64,000 nt of DNA from Acinetobacter silvestris. GTDB taxonomy: Bacteria; Pseudomonadota; Gammaproteobacteria; Pseudomonadales; Moraxellaceae. Shown in pieces: positions 38,331-48,927 of this stretch. The translations under genes were made by a program, and so were the position numbers. Numbering within the stretch: the first letter of the stretch is position 1; every line of letters begins with the position of its first letter. The stretch lies in assembly GCF_002135235.1 (NCBI RefSeq), contig NZ_NEGB01000007.1, positions 104,366 to 168,365 on the forward strand. The letters run 5' to 3'. The notes under the pieces are model-generated. The model did not search any database and was not told the DNA's origin. It was given only the letters and a program-made list of their open reading frames with translations.

Positions 38331-41300
38331 CTAATTCGTTGGTTTCTGCACCTTAAACCATGTTGCATATAATGCTGGCAAGAAAAATAAGGTTAAGAAT
38401 GTTGCAACAATTAATCCGCCCATAATCGCCACCGCCATTGGACCAAAGAAAATACTCCGTGAAAGTGGGATCATCGCTAATACTGCCGCTAGCGCAGTTA
38501 AGATGATCGGCCTAAAACGACGTACCGTTGCATCCAAAATTGCATTCCACTGATCTTGTCCAGCACGAATATCTTGCTCAATTTGATCAATTAAAATCAG
38601 TGAATTTCGCATAATCATACCGGACAGTGCAATGGTTCCAAGCATTGCTACAAAACCAAAAGGCTTATTAAATAATAACAGGAAAAGTACCACTCCAATT
38701 AAACCCAATGGCGCAGTTAAAAATACGATGAATGATCTTGAGATACTCTTCAACTGAATCATCAGCAACGTAAATACCACCGCCAAAAATAATGGCACAC
38801 CTGCATTGACTGAACTCTGCCCTCGTGCAGATTCTTCAACCGTCCCTCCGACTTCAACTAAATAACCAGCTGGCAGTTCTGCGCGGATTTTTTCTATTGA
38901 ATCCGCCATTTCTTTCACGACTGTTGCCGGTTGTAAATGCGTCCGAATATCTGAGCGAACAGTAATGGTGGGTAAGCGGTTACGATGCCAAATCAAACCA
39001 TCTTCAAATTTATAGTCAATCTGCGCAATTTGTGACAAGGGTACGGTTGTACCTTTAGTGGTAGGCACTGCCAGATTTGATAATGCCGCAACATCTAAAC
39101 GCTCAGCCTGTACACCCCGAATACGAATATCAATCAGTTCGCGCTTTTCACGATATTGATTTATCATCGCACCACTGATTGAGCTATTTAAAAAATTCGC
39201 TAAATCCTGTGAAGTGACTCCCAATTGACGCGCACGGTCTTGATCAATATTCAACGTGATAATTTTACTTGGCTCTCCCCAATCTAAATGCACATTACTG
39301 GTATTCGGATTTTGCGCAATGGTTTTAGCAAGCTGTTGAGCGAGTTTACGAACAATATTTAAATCTTCGCCTGAGACACGATATTGCAGTGGATAACCCA
39401 CAGGTGGGCCATTTTCTAATAATGAAACACGAGTACGCACATCAGGCAGTAATTTACGAATTTGTTCATCTAATGATTTACGGATTTCATCACGATCATC
39501 TAGGGATGAAGCTAAAACCACGAATTGGGCAAAACTGGCCTGTGGCATTTGTTGATCTAGCGGTAAATAGAACCGTGGTGAACCCGACCCAACATACGCC
39601 ACATAATTATCAATCCCTTTTTGCTGAGCTAAAAATTTTTCCACTTTTTCTACCGCATTTTCAGTAGCAGTCAGTGAAGCACCTTCCTCTAACTTTAAAT
39701 CAACCAAAATTTCAGTACGATTCGATGGTGGGAAAAATTGTTGCGGGACGAACTTAAACATGACAATGGACAGCGCAAATATCCCAACGGTAATAGCGAT
39801 CACCGTTTTACGATAGCAAACACACCAATTCACAATTTTTCTAACGCTTTGATAAAACTTTGATTTGTACGGATCAAAATGCTCACCAGGATGATGCACA
39901 ATTGGTGCTGGTACTGGTTGCTTTCTTAAACGTGCCCATAACACTTGATACCACGGGGCTTTTTGCGCAACTTGAGTAAAATCAGGTAATAATTTATCCC
40001 CTAAATATGGCACGAATAATACGGCGGCAATCCAAGACACAATTAATGCTAAGGTGACTACTTGGAAAATTGAACGAGTATATTCACCTGTACTCGATGC
40101 AGCCGTCGCAATAGGTAAAAAACCTGCTGCTGTAATCAGTGTTCCGGTCAACATCGGGAAAGCGGTACTGGTCCATGCAAAGCCTGCGGCTTTTACTCGG
40201 CTATAGCCCTGCTCCATTTTAATCGCCATCATTTCAACGGCAATAATGGCGTCATCAACCAACAAACCGAGTGCAAGAATCAGTGCGCCCAATGAAATTT
40301 TATGCAGACCGACATCAAAGAAATTCATTCCAGCAAAGGTCATGGCAAGTACCAGTGGTATAGAAAGTGCAACCACCAATCCCGTTCTAAAACCCAGTGA
40401 AAAGAAACTCACCAATAGAACAATAATCACGGCCTCAGCTAAAACTTTAATGAACTCATGGATACTGCGTTGTACCGCAACAGGTTGATCTGAAACTTTT
40501 TTTAACTCCATACCCAAAGGCAAAGATTTTTGTAATTGTCTAAACTCGGTTTCTAAATTTTTACCTAAAGCAATAATATCTCCACCTTTACGCATAGAGA
40601 CTGCAACACCAATACCATTTTCCCCCATAAAACGCATGCGTGGTTGGGCTGGATCACTAAAGCCGCGATATACTTCGGCAACATCACTCAATCGAATGGT
40701 TTTATCTCCAACCAAGAGTGGCATGTTCTTCAAATCATCAATATTTTGTAATGCACCGCTGACACGAACTTGAATACGATCAGTCCCCGTTTCAAAAAAA
40801 CCTGCGCCCGTTACACTATTTTGTTTGGCTAAGGCTTCTTGAATCGCCGTGACAGGAATACCCAATTGCACCGCTTTAGTATTCGAAATTTCAATCCAAA
40901 TTTTTTGATCTTGTAAGCCAATTAAATTAACTTTGCTAACATCTTTGACCCGTTGTAATTGCAGTTGTATCCGATCTGCATATTCTTTTAGGGTGGCATA
41001 ACTGAAATCTTTGCCGGTCAGAACATAAATATTGCCAAAGGTATCGCCAAATTCGTCATTAAAAAAAGGACCCTGCACCCCATTTGGCAATTGATGCTGA
41101 ATATCGCCCACCTTTTTGCGTGCTTGATACCATACATCAGGAATCTGACTTGATTTCAACGTATCTTTGGCAACAAACATCACCATTGATTCACCTGGAC
41201 GCGAATACGCCATAATCCGGTCGTATAAGCCAGTGCTCATTAATTCTTTTTCAATTCTATCTGTAACTTGTAGTGAAACTTCTTGCGCTGTTGCCCCTGG

Positions 41301-41471
41301 CCAGTAGGTTTGTACCACCATAACTTTAAAGGTAAAAGGTGGATCTTCACTCTGTGATAACTTTGAATAAGAAAAGAATCCGACGATGCTCATCAAAATC
41401 ATCAAATATAGAATTAATCCTTTGTTATTCAATGCCCATTCAGAAAGGTTAAATTTAATACCTGCGCTCAT
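38331..41471 (-). CDS. RND efflux pump permease
   Basis: 1046-residue inner-membrane proton-driven exporter. The N-terminal span begins NLSEWALNNKGLILYLMILM, followed by a porter domain and the R2-R5 permease spans with LALGLLVDDAIIAVEMM (the paired Asp of the proton relay). A second repeat resumes near VCYRKTVIAITVGIFALS. The SEDPPFTFKVMVV start is closer to the TriC/VmeT branch than to AcrB. Its start overlaps the end of the adaptor gene by 4 bases (ATGA). No outer-membrane channel gene is nearby, so it likely uses one encoded elsewhere. Substrate unknown. Confidence 0.92.
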   Translation of the reverse strand: MSAGIKFNLSEWALNNKGLILYLMILMSIVGFFSYSKLSQSEDPPFTFKVMVVQTYWPGATAQEVSLQVTDRIEKELMSTGLYDRIMAYSRPGESMVMFVAKDTLKSSQIPDVWYQARKKVGDIQHQLPNGVQGPFFNDEFGDTFGNIYVLTGKDFSYATLKEYADRIQLQLQRVKDVSKVNLIGLQDQKIWIEISNTKAVQLGIPVTAIQEALAKQNSVTGAGFFETGTDRIQVRVSGALQNIDDLKNMPLLVGDKTIRLSDVAEVYRGFSDPAQPRMRFMGENGIGVAVSMRKGGDIIALGKNLETEFRQLQKSLPLGMELKKVSDQPVAVQRSIHEFIKVLAEAVIIVLLVSFFSLGFRTGLVVALSIPLVLAMTFAGMNFFDVGLHKISLGALILALGLLVDDAIIAVEMMAIKMEQGYSRVKAAGFAWTSTAFPMLTGTLITAAGFLPIATAASSTGEYTRSIFQVVTLALIVSWIAAVLFVPYLGDKLLPDFTQVAQKAPWYQVLWARLRKQPVPAPIVHHPGEHFDPYKSKFYQSVRKIVNWCVCYRKTVIAITVGIFALSIVMFKFVPQQFFPPSNRTEILVDLKLEEGASLTATENAVEKVEKFLAQQKGIDNYVAYVGSGSPRFYLPLDQQMPQASFAQFVVLASSLDDRDEIRKSLDEQIRKLLPDVRTRVSLLENGPPVGYPLQYRVSGEDLNIVRKLAQQLAKTIAQNPNTSNVHLDWGEPSKIITLNIDQDRARQLGVTSQDLANFLNSSISGAMINQYREKRELIDIRIRGVQAERLDVAALSNLAVPTTKGTTVPLSQIAQIDYKFEDGLIWHRNRLPTITVRSDIRTHLQPATVVKEMADSIEKIRAELPAGYLVEVGGTVEESARGQSSVNAGVPLFLAVVFTLLMIQLKSISRSFIVFLTAPLGLIGVVLFLLLFNKPFGFVAMLGTIALSGMIMRNSLILIDQIEQDIRAGQDQWNAILDATVRRFRPIILTALAAVLAMIPLSRSIFFGPMAVAIMGGLIVATFLTLFFLPALYATWFKVQKPTN

Positions 41472-42610
41472 GAACCCTCTCCTACCGGATGAGTCGCTAA
41501 TGCGCCCGTTTCATTGCGAATAGTCACAGCACGATTCTCGCGATCGACTGGATGAATTTTTTGTTTTTCTTGCAGTAAATGTACCCCACCGACGACCACC
41601 CATGCATTCGCATTTAGCCCACTCAATACTGGAACACTGTCACGCCCATAGGCTCCTAAAGTGACAGGGATTTTATGAATGGTTTGATCTGTATTTACGA
41701 CCCAAACATAAGCTTTATTGTCATTTGCGGAAACACTTGAGAGCGGAACACTCAAGGTATTTTGAGTCGTATTGCTGAAAAATACACGCGCACTTTGCCC
41801 AAGCTGTATCAGTGATTGAGCATCTTTCAATGCCACTTTGACACTAAAGGTCCGGGATTGATCTGCTGCGGGTGCGATCTCACGGATATAAGCCGAAAAT
41901 TTATCTTCAGGCTTAGACCATAATGTTACCCATGCTGGTTGCCCGACTCGAATATCAGAAATTGCTTGTTCAGGCACACCGATCACAACATCACGCTCAC
42001 CATCAATGGCCAATTGAAAAGCCGCTTGCCCAGCGGAAATGACTTGTCCAATTTCAATATTACGCGCAGTAATCACCCCATTTTTATTGGCAACCAGTTG
42101 GTTATAACCCGTTTGATTGGCGGCTACAGCATAATTTGATTGTGCTTGTTTCAGTGTCGCTTGCGCTGAATCATACTGGTTTTTAGCGACATCATATTGC
42201 GAACGACTTACCGCATTCATCGGTAATAATTGTTGAAAACGCTTAAATTCATCATCTGTAATTTTGACCGCAGATTGCGCACTTTCAAGTTGCGCTTTGG
42301 CCGAATTTAATTGCAGTTGAGCATCTTGAACATCCAATTTTGCTAAAACTTGTCCAATTCTAACGCGATCCCCCACATCCACATAACGTTCTATAATTTG
42401 CCCCCCCACCCGAAATGCCAGTGCCGTTTGCTGCCGAGCTTGTACATCTCCAGCATAACTTTGCTGCTCAAGATGGGCTGTACTGGGTTGAGTCACCATT
42501 ACAAAGGGGATTTGTTCAACTTCTGGCACTTGTTTACTACAACCCCATAATGTCACGCTACATATCATCATCATGCAGATTGTCGTGGTTTTAAAAATAC
42601 TCATACGCAA
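41468..42610 (-). CDS. RND efflux periplasmic adaptor (lipoprotein)
   Basis: 380 residues. Signal with lipobox LWGC at about 21-24, so anchored to the inner membrane. The membrane-fusion layout is seen: QQTALAFRVGGQIIERYVDVGDRVRIGQVLAKLD (lipoyl half), a coiled-coil hairpin rich in Gln/Ala, the second lipoyl half GVITARNIEIGQVISAGQ, then a beta barrel. First gene of the pair with the RND permease, under a divergent TetR regulator. Confidence 0.92.
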   Translation of the reverse strand: MRMSIFKTTTICMMMICSVTLWGCSKQVPEVEQIPFVMVTQPSTAHLEQQSYAGDVQARQQTALAFRVGGQIIERYVDVGDRVRIGQVLAKLDVQDAQLQLNSAKAQLESAQSAVKITDDEFKRFQQLLPMNAVSRSQYDVAKNQYDSAQATLKQAQSNYAVAANQTGYNQLVANKNGVITARNIEIGQVISAGQAAFQLAIDGERDVVIGVPEQAISDIRVGQPAWVTLWSKPEDKFSAYIREIAPAADQSRTFSVKVALKDAQSLIQLGQSARVFFSNTTQNTLSVPLSSVSANDNKAYVWVVNTDQTIHKIPVTLGAYGRDSVPVLSGLNANAWVVVGGVHLLQEKQKIHPVDRENRAVTIRNETGALATHPVGEGS

Positions 42611-42753
42611 TGCTCTTATTCAAATGCTTTTTTTCGGGCAAAATAGTGAGGGATACTAATTTTCTTCAATTTCAATTAATATACCGCAGGGTACATTAAT
42701 TGTGAATCGCATTAAAAGTAAATGACTTCTTTTTCTTTTTTTTGGAATGTAGA

Positions 42754-43383
42754 GTGCAAACAACAGCAGGGCGTCCTAAGGACTTAGAAAAGCGTAAGCA
42801 AATTTTAGAAGCCTCTAAAGCTTTGTTTTTAAAACATGGTTATCATGGTTCTAGTATGAATCAAATCGCCAAAGAAGCTGGCGTAACTAAACTAACGGTA
42901 TATAACCACTTCAAAGATAAAGAAAATTTATTTACGTGCGCCATTGAAGCCACCTGTGAAGAGTCGATCGCTGCACGACCTTTGACCTTAAATGCCGATT
43001 GTGATTTTCAGCAAGAATTTTTCCATGCCTGTGAGTTAGCCTTAAATGTTATTAGTTTGCCTGAAGCACTTAAGCTTGAGCATTTATTATTAGAGCTTGC
43101 GGCTGAACAAAATCCGTTAGCACTACAATTTTATAATGCCTCTCATCAGCGCATGTGCGTGGTATGGCAAGATTTTTTTCAACAAGCTGCGCAATTTGGA
43201 TTTATTCAAATGGCTGCCGTTGAAAAACAAACCGATCTCATTTTATCGCTATTACTTGGACTCAGACATCATGAAGTTCTATTAGGCATTCGGAACCCAC
43301 CCTCAACCGCTGAAAAACATCAAATTATTTTAGACAGTATGGAACTATTCCTTCTGAAATATAACCCAACGACATCGTATTAA
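42754..43383 (+). CDS. TetR family regulator of the RND pump
   Basis: 209 residues from GTG 42754, chosen because GGAA lies about 7 bases before it; an upstream TTG at 42742 is less likely. The N-terminal helix-turn-helix is GYHGSSMNQIAKEAGVTKLTVYNHFKDKENLF. The ligand domain is unrelated to well-known members. It is divergent from the adaptor-permease operon with about 140 bp between, the usual arrangement for a local repressor. Control of the pump is inferred. Confidence 0.88.
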   Translation: MQTTAGRPKDLEKRKQILEASKALFLKHGYHGSSMNQIAKEAGVTKLTVYNHFKDKENLFTCAIEATCEESIAARPLTLNADCDFQQEFFHACELALNVISLPEALKLEHLLLELAAEQNPLALQFYNASHQRMCVVWQDFFQQAAQFGFIQMAAVEKQTDLILSLLLGLRHHEVLLGIRNPPSTAEKHQIILDSMELFLLKYNPTTSY

Positions 43384-43528
43384 AACTCTAAATAATTCAC
43401 TTGAATTGATTCAGGCATACTCAATCAGCGAACGAATAAAGCAAAACTTTACATACTTTTGTATACCCCTGCTTGGAATGCCACAGTTTCGCGCTATAGT
43501 CGAAATAATAAGAATCGGAGAGTGAAAA

Positions 43529-46219
43529 ATGATTCAACAAATTGATGCTCCACTGCGTGAAGATGTACGCTTACTTGGAAATATTTTAGGGGAAACCTTA
43601 AAAGAACATGCAGGACAAGATTTGTTTAATCAGATTGAACAAATTCGTGCTTTAGCCAAAGGTGCACGAGATGGCCAAATAGAAGCCGAAAAACAACTTG
43701 AACAACTCTTTCTCAATTTGAAAGATGATGAAATTCTGCCCCTGACCCGTGCTTTTTCTCACTTTCTCAACTTTGCCAACATTGCTGAGCAATACCATGT
43801 GGTGCGCAGCCGTCGCCAAAGTGAATTTGATGAAAATGTACCCTCACCCAATGTTCTTGATCATTTATTTAAAAAGTTTAAAGAAAAACAAATTCCAGCA
43901 GATACGCTGTATCAACAAGTTTGTGAACTCAAAATTGAATTAGTCCTCACAGCACATCCAACGGAAGTCAGCCGTCGTACCTTAATTCAAAAATATGATG
44001 GCATTAACCATTGCCTGTCTCAATTTGATCAACAAAAATTGACCCCCAAACAACGTGCTGAAGTTTTAGTCAATTTAAAACAATTGGTCTGTTCTGCATG
44101 GCAAACGGATGAAATTCGTCAACATCGCCCAACACCAATCGATGAAGCCAAATGGGGTTTTACCACTATTGAACAAACGTTGTGGAACGCTGTGCCTAAA
44201 TTCATTCGCGGGCTGAATGAGTTAGTTGACGAAAATTGCGATACCAATTTACCTTTAGATGTTGCACCGATTCGTTTTGCATCGTGGATGGGCGGTGATC
44301 GTGATGGAAATCCAAACGTTACCCATAATATTACTCAAGAAGTTTTATGGCTTTCACGTTGGAAAGCAGCAGACTTATATCTGCGTGACATTGAAGATTT
44401 ACGTTGGGAACTTTCAATTCAAACCTGTAGTCCAGAGTTAACCCAAGCACTTGGTTTTCAACATCCTGAACCATACCGTGAATATTTACGTACTACACGA
44501 GAATGCTTAAAAATTACTCGCCAGTGGTTGGCCGATAAATTACAAGGTCAACATTCAGACGTCGATAGAAGCCAAATTATTCATCATAAAGATGAGTTAC
44601 TACAACCACTCCTACTCTGCTATCGCTCCTTGATGGCCTGTAATTTGCCTGAAATTGCCAACGGTAAATTGCTCGATTTTATTTACCGAGTGAATTGTTT
44701 TGGAATTGAACTGTTAAAACTGGATATCCGTCAAGAATCAGGTCGTCATCGCCAAGCCATTTCCGCAATTACCGAATATTTAGGTCTAGGTAACTTTGAA
44801 ACTTGGACAGAGCAAGCACGCCAAAACTTCTTATTACAAGAACTGCAAAGCAAACGCCCATTATTACCTAAGCATTTAAATGAACCAGTCGGTAGTCTGA
44901 TTGAACATCCAGATGTACAAGAAGTTTTTGCCACCATGCGCACCTTGGCAGAACAACCCAAGGAAAGTTTAGGCGCTTATATTATTTCCATGGCGGAATA
45001 CCCAAGTGATGTTTTGGCTGTACTGCTATTGCAAAAAGAAGCAGGCATTGAACATCCATTACGCGTGGTTCCCTTGTTTGAAACCCTCAAAGATTTAGAT
45101 AGTGCTTCACATACCATGAGTACGTTGTTCAATATGCATTGGTACAAGCAGCATATTCAAGGTCAACATGAAGTGATGATTGGCTATTCTGACTCAGCCA
45201 AAGATGCTGGTTTCATGTCTGCCAATTGGGCACAATATCGTGCTCAAGAAGAGTTAACTGCAATTGCTAAACAACATGGCATCAAGTTGACTTTATTCCA
45301 TGGCCGCGGTGGGTCGATCAGTCGGGGTGGCGCACCAACGCAACAAGCATTGTTCTCTCAACCTCCTGGTTCAATTTCAGGTGCAATTCGTGTTACTGAA
45401 CAAGGGGAAATGATTCGCTTTAAATTTGGCCTTGAAGAAATCGCATTACAAAATCTAGAAATTTATACGGCTGCAACTTTAGAAGCAACCTTACTTCCGC
45501 CACCCGTGCCACAAAAAGAATGGCGTGATCTGATGGATACCATGACGGATTTATCGGTACAGGTATATCGTCAAACCGTGCGTGAAAATCCACATTTTGT
45601 GAAATATTTACGTACCGTCACCCCTGAACTTGAATTACAAATGTTACCGCTAGGTTCACGCCCAGCAAAACGCAAAGTCAGTGGTGGCATTGAATCATTA
45701 CGTGCCATTCCATGGGTTTTTGCTTGGACACAAATTCGTTTAATGCTACCTGCTTGGTTAGGGACTGGTGCAGCAATTAACCAAGTCATTGATCAGGGAC
45801 AAAAACCATTACTCGATGAAATGTTACAGCAGTGGCCGTATTTCCAGACGCTCATTGATATGTTGGAAATGGTCCTGTCTAAATCCGATCAGCATATCGC
45901 TTTATATTATGAATCACATTTGACTGATGATCCTGATTTAAAAGTCCTTGGTGCCGAATTACGTCAGCGTTTACACGATGCTGTGCAAACATTATTGGCG
46001 ATGAAAGGTGAATCCAAGTTACTCAGCAGCAATGATGTGTTGGATCAATCCATGAAAGTCCGTAAACCCTATTTATTACCACTACACTTACTGCAAGCGG
46101 AACTGATGAAACGTCGTCGTGGTTATTTAGCCCAATGTCCAGCAGAGCATACCCCTGTCGATCATGCCTTAATGGTCAGTATTGCAGGTATTGCAGCAGG
46201 CTTACGTAATACTGGTTAA
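43529..46219 (+). CDS. ppc: Phosphoenolpyruvate carboxylase
   Basis: Refills the TCA cycle by carboxylating PEP to oxaloacetate. 896 residues. Catalytic His in VLTAHPTEVSRRT, GGDRDGNPNVT, GYSDSAKDAGFMSANW, FHGRGGSISRGGAPTQ and the C-terminal NTG end are all family signatures. GGAG precedes the ATG. Followed by a strong terminator. Confidence 0.97.
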   Translation: MIQQIDAPLREDVRLLGNILGETLKEHAGQDLFNQIEQIRALAKGARDGQIEAEKQLEQLFLNLKDDEILPLTRAFSHFLNFANIAEQYHVVRSRRQSEFDENVPSPNVLDHLFKKFKEKQIPADTLYQQVCELKIELVLTAHPTEVSRRTLIQKYDGINHCLSQFDQQKLTPKQRAEVLVNLKQLVCSAWQTDEIRQHRPTPIDEAKWGFTTIEQTLWNAVPKFIRGLNELVDENCDTNLPLDVAPIRFASWMGGDRDGNPNVTHNITQEVLWLSRWKAADLYLRDIEDLRWELSIQTCSPELTQALGFQHPEPYREYLRTTRECLKITRQWLADKLQGQHSDVDRSQIIHHKDELLQPLLLCYRSLMACNLPEIANGKLLDFIYRVNCFGIELLKLDIRQESGRHRQAISAITEYLGLGNFETWTEQARQNFLLQELQSKRPLLPKHLNEPVGSLIEHPDVQEVFATMRTLAEQPKESLGAYIISMAEYPSDVLAVLLLQKEAGIEHPLRVVPLFETLKDLDSASHTMSTLFNMHWYKQHIQGQHEVMIGYSDSAKDAGFMSANWAQYRAQEELTAIAKQHGIKLTLFHGRGGSISRGGAPTQQALFSQPPGSISGAIRVTEQGEMIRFKFGLEEIALQNLEIYTAATLEATLLPPPVPQKEWRDLMDTMTDLSVQVYRQTVRENPHFVKYLRTVTPELELQMLPLGSRPAKRKVSGGIESLRAIPWVFAWTQIRLMLPAWLGTGAAINQVIDQGQKPLLDEMLQQWPYFQTLIDMLEMVLSKSDQHIALYYESHLTDDPDLKVLGAELRQRLHDAVQTLLAMKGESKLLSSNDVLDQSMKVRKPYLLPLHLLQAELMKRRRGYLAQCPAEHTPVDHALMVSIAGIAAGLRNTG

Positions 46220-46235
46220 AACCTATCTCCTTTCC

Positions 46236-46268
46236 AAAAAGAGTACAGCAAGTCTGTACTCTTTTTGA
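46236..46268 (+). terminator. ppc terminator
   Basis: AAAAAGAGTACAG (46236-46248) pairs with CTGTACTCTTTTT (46254-46266) around a 5-base loop. Confidence 0.88.
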
Positions 46269-46594
46269 ATATCATAACTGCCCTATGCAAACTGATTCAT
46301 AGTGCCCATACTCTTTTGGACTTGGTTCATCATAAACTGAATCTTCAAATTCACTCATCTTTAACTCAAGTGCCCCACACCAAGAAAGATCAAATAAATT
46401 TCCAAACCATAAAATGCATTTTTTATATCATTTACAGGTTAAATTCTTTTGCCTTACATGGTTTTATATTTTACCAATTGGTAAATAACAATATAAATTT
46501 CAACAATACCAAATTCTTAGTTTAACTAAAAACATTAAAACTCAACTCTAGAAAGAGTATGATGTGCTCAATTTGTTTTTTGAGCGCTCATTTT
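46269..46594 (+). promoter_or_regulatory. Leader region of the uracil permease gene with nested inverted repeats
   Basis: 326 bp of AT-rich sequence before uraA. Near its end GCTCAA (46566-46571) can pair with TTGAGC (46580-46585), while the latter also forms the palindrome TGAGCGCTCA (46581-46590), four bases before ATG 46595. The two pairings exclude one another. A regulatory role is a guess. Confidence 0.3.
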
Positions 46595-47896
46595 ATGTCC
46601 AATTGGTTTCCAAAATGGCGTCCGTATGACGGAAATATTGATGCCCGACCAGTAGGTACCAATGAATATTTACCTCCTGCGCAAAGTGCTGTTTTAGGGA
46701 TTCAACATGCCTTTGCCATGTTTGGTGCGACAGTCCTTGCACCTTTCTTAATGGGCTTTGACCCAAATCTGGCAATTTTAATGTCAGGTATTTGTACCAT
46801 CCTGTTTTTCTTTATTACCGGTGGTCGTGTTCCTAGTTATTTAGGTTCCAGTTTTGCCTTTATTGGCGTGGTAATTGCTGCAACTGGTTATGCCGCTTCG
46901 GGCACAGGTGCACCAAATGCCAACATTGCTTTAGCTGCTGGCGGCATTATGGCGTGTGGTGTGTTATATGCCATTTTTGGTTTTATTGTCATGGCAACGG
47001 GCACCAACTGGATTGAAAAACTCATGCCTCCAGTGGTTACTGGTGCAGTGGTGATGATCATTGGTTTAAACCTTGCGCCAGTCACGGTTAAAAGCGTGGT
47101 GGGTAATAACTTTAATATGTGGATGGCTTTAGTTACTGTACTGTGTATGGGATCTATTGCCGTATTCACCAAAGGTTTATTACAACGTCTATTATTATTG
47201 GTGGGTTTACTTTCGGCTTACTTGATCTATTACATTGTTGCGAATGTCATGGGAAATGGTACGCCAATTAATTTCACCCCAATTCAACAAGCAGCATGGT
47301 TTGGTTTTCCATCTTTCCACTCACCAGAATTTAGCCTAAATGCGATGCTGATTATTGCACCAATTGCATTAATTTTAGTCGCTGAAAATTTAGGCCATAT
47401 TAAAGCTGTGAGTGCCATGACCGGTGAAAACCTCGATCCACAGATTGGTAAAGCGTTTGTGGCCGATGGTATTGCCACGACCTTATCTGGCGGTGTTGGT
47501 GCACCGGGTATGACTACCTATGGTGAAAATATTGGTGTGATGGCCGTGACCCGTGTGTATTCCACCATTGTCTTTGTCATTGCCGGTGTTTTCGCGATTT
47601 TCTTGGGTCTTTCGCCAAAATTTGGTGCGGTGATTCACACCATTCCAACCGCAATTTTAACTGGTGCTTCGATTGTAGTATTTGGTTTAATTACCATTGC
47701 TGGTGCGAAAATCTGGATTGAAAATAAAGTCGATTTCTCGAAAAACAAAAACTTAATGGTGGCTGCGGTAACCATTATTTTAGGTACAGGTGACTTTGCT
47801 CTTCAGTTTGGTAGCTTTAATTTAGGCGGGATTGGTACAGCAACGTTTGCAGCACTGATTCTGAATTGGTTCTTTAGCTTAGCCGATAAATCATAA
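46595..47896 (+). CDS. uraA: Uracil/xanthine permease (NCS2 family)
   Basis: 433-residue proton-coupled nucleobase transporter in the inner membrane. NEYLPPAQSAVLGIQHAFAMFGATVLAP, the central TGENLDPQIGKAFVADGIAT block and the NCS2 signature GAPGMTTYGENIGVMAVTRVYS point to a uracil-type carrier. ATG 46595 (MSNWFPKWRP) is preferred because the 12 codons before it, from 46559, do not look like family sequence; either start is possible. Confidence 0.9.
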   Translation: MSNWFPKWRPYDGNIDARPVGTNEYLPPAQSAVLGIQHAFAMFGATVLAPFLMGFDPNLAILMSGICTILFFFITGGRVPSYLGSSFAFIGVVIAATGYAASGTGAPNANIALAAGGIMACGVLYAIFGFIVMATGTNWIEKLMPPVVTGAVVMIIGLNLAPVTVKSVVGNNFNMWMALVTVLCMGSIAVFTKGLLQRLLLLVGLLSAYLIYYIVANVMGNGTPINFTPIQQAAWFGFPSFHSPEFSLNAMLIIAPIALILVAENLGHIKAVSAMTGENLDPQIGKAFVADGIATTLSGGVGAPGMTTYGENIGVMAVTRVYSTIVFVIAGVFAIFLGLSPKFGAVIHTIPTAILTGASIVVFGLITIAGAKIWIENKVDFSKNKNLMVAAVTIILGTGDFALQFGSFNLGGIGTATFAALILNWFFSLADKS

Positions 47897-47914
47897 ATAT
47901 AAATCCCCATTTTT

Positions 47915-47940
47915 AGGCAGCCTATAGGCTGCTTTTTTTA
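47915..47940 (+). terminator. uraA terminator
   Basis: GCAGCC (47917-47922), loop TATA, GGCTGC (47927-47932), then a T run. Confidence 0.85.
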
Positions 47941-47988
47941 TGTCATCAGTTTTAATAATTTTAGTATGATGAGATTAATTTCACTGAG

Positions 47989-48894
47989 ATGGCATCATCC
48001 ATGCGCCTCGACTTTTTTGATTTGCAGTTATTCTTACACATTATAGATACAGGCAGTCTCACGAAAGGTGCGGAGCGTTCAGCGATTTCTCTACAAGCTG
48101 CCAGTGAGCGGATTAAAAAACTCGAACAACAATTTACCATCAGTTTATTTAGTCGCCATGCTTCAGGAGTCAAACTCACCATCGCAGGTCAAACATTTGC
48201 CGAACAGGCACAATTACTGCTCCAACAATATCACCAGTTACAGCAAGTTATGGCTATTTATGCGCAAGATACCCATTCACAAGTGACTCTATGGTGTAAT
48301 TCATCCGCTCAAAGTGAATATTTACCCTTTTTGCTCCCCCCCTATCTGCTCGAGAATCCCAATATACAGATTGATTTAAAAGAAGCGGAAACCCGCGATA
48401 TTATTCAAGCATTGGATAAAGGTACGGCGCAATTAGGCTTAATTTCAAGCTTTTTTAATTCAGAACATCTACAAACTTTAGAATTTAGCGATGACCCTTT
48501 GGTTTTAATTTGCCCCATCCAACATCGATTAAAGGACAAAATGCAGCTGCAATTGGTTGAGGTCATCCATTATCCCTTTGTTGGTCTGATGCAATATCAT
48601 TCCCTACAACAATCCATTGAAACGCAAGCCAAACTATTAGGCTATGCAATTCAATATCGTTTACGCTTACCCAATTTTACAGCGATCGCACAAGTGGTTG
48701 CCAATGGCGTCGGTATTGCCATCATGCCCAAACGAGCTGCAAATCGCTTAACAACGCTTTATCCATTTCATCAAATTGAACTCAATGGCGACTGGGCCAA
48801 TCGGAAACTATTATTGGCTGCAAAAAATTTTGATGATTTACCTGTGTCCTATCAGCATTTAAGCCAGTTTCTACTTTCAAAAAATTTTAAATGA
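47989..48894 (+). CDS. LysR family transcriptional regulator
   Basis: 301 residues, or 297 from the in-frame ATG at 48001 (MRLDFFDLQLFL). The N-terminal helix-turn-helix is GSLTKGAERSAISLQAASERIKKLEQQFTISLFSRHASGVKLT. A periplasmic-binding-like effector domain follows. It converges on a TauE/SafE-type permease, a pairing often seen when the regulator controls the permease. Effector unknown. Confidence 0.9.
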   Translation: MASSMRLDFFDLQLFLHIIDTGSLTKGAERSAISLQAASERIKKLEQQFTISLFSRHASGVKLTIAGQTFAEQAQLLLQQYHQLQQVMAIYAQDTHSQVTLWCNSSAQSEYLPFLLPPYLLENPNIQIDLKEAETRDIIQALDKGTAQLGLISSFFNSEHLQTLEFSDDPLVLICPIQHRLKDKMQLQLVEVIHYPFVGLMQYHSLQQSIETQAKLLGYAIQYRLRLPNFTAIAQVVANGVGIAIMPKRAANRLTTLYPFHQIELNGDWANRKLLLAAKNFDDLPVSYQHLSQFLLSKNFK

Positions 48895-48927
48895 TTCTTC
48901 TGGCTTACACCAACTTCAGGAAATACA

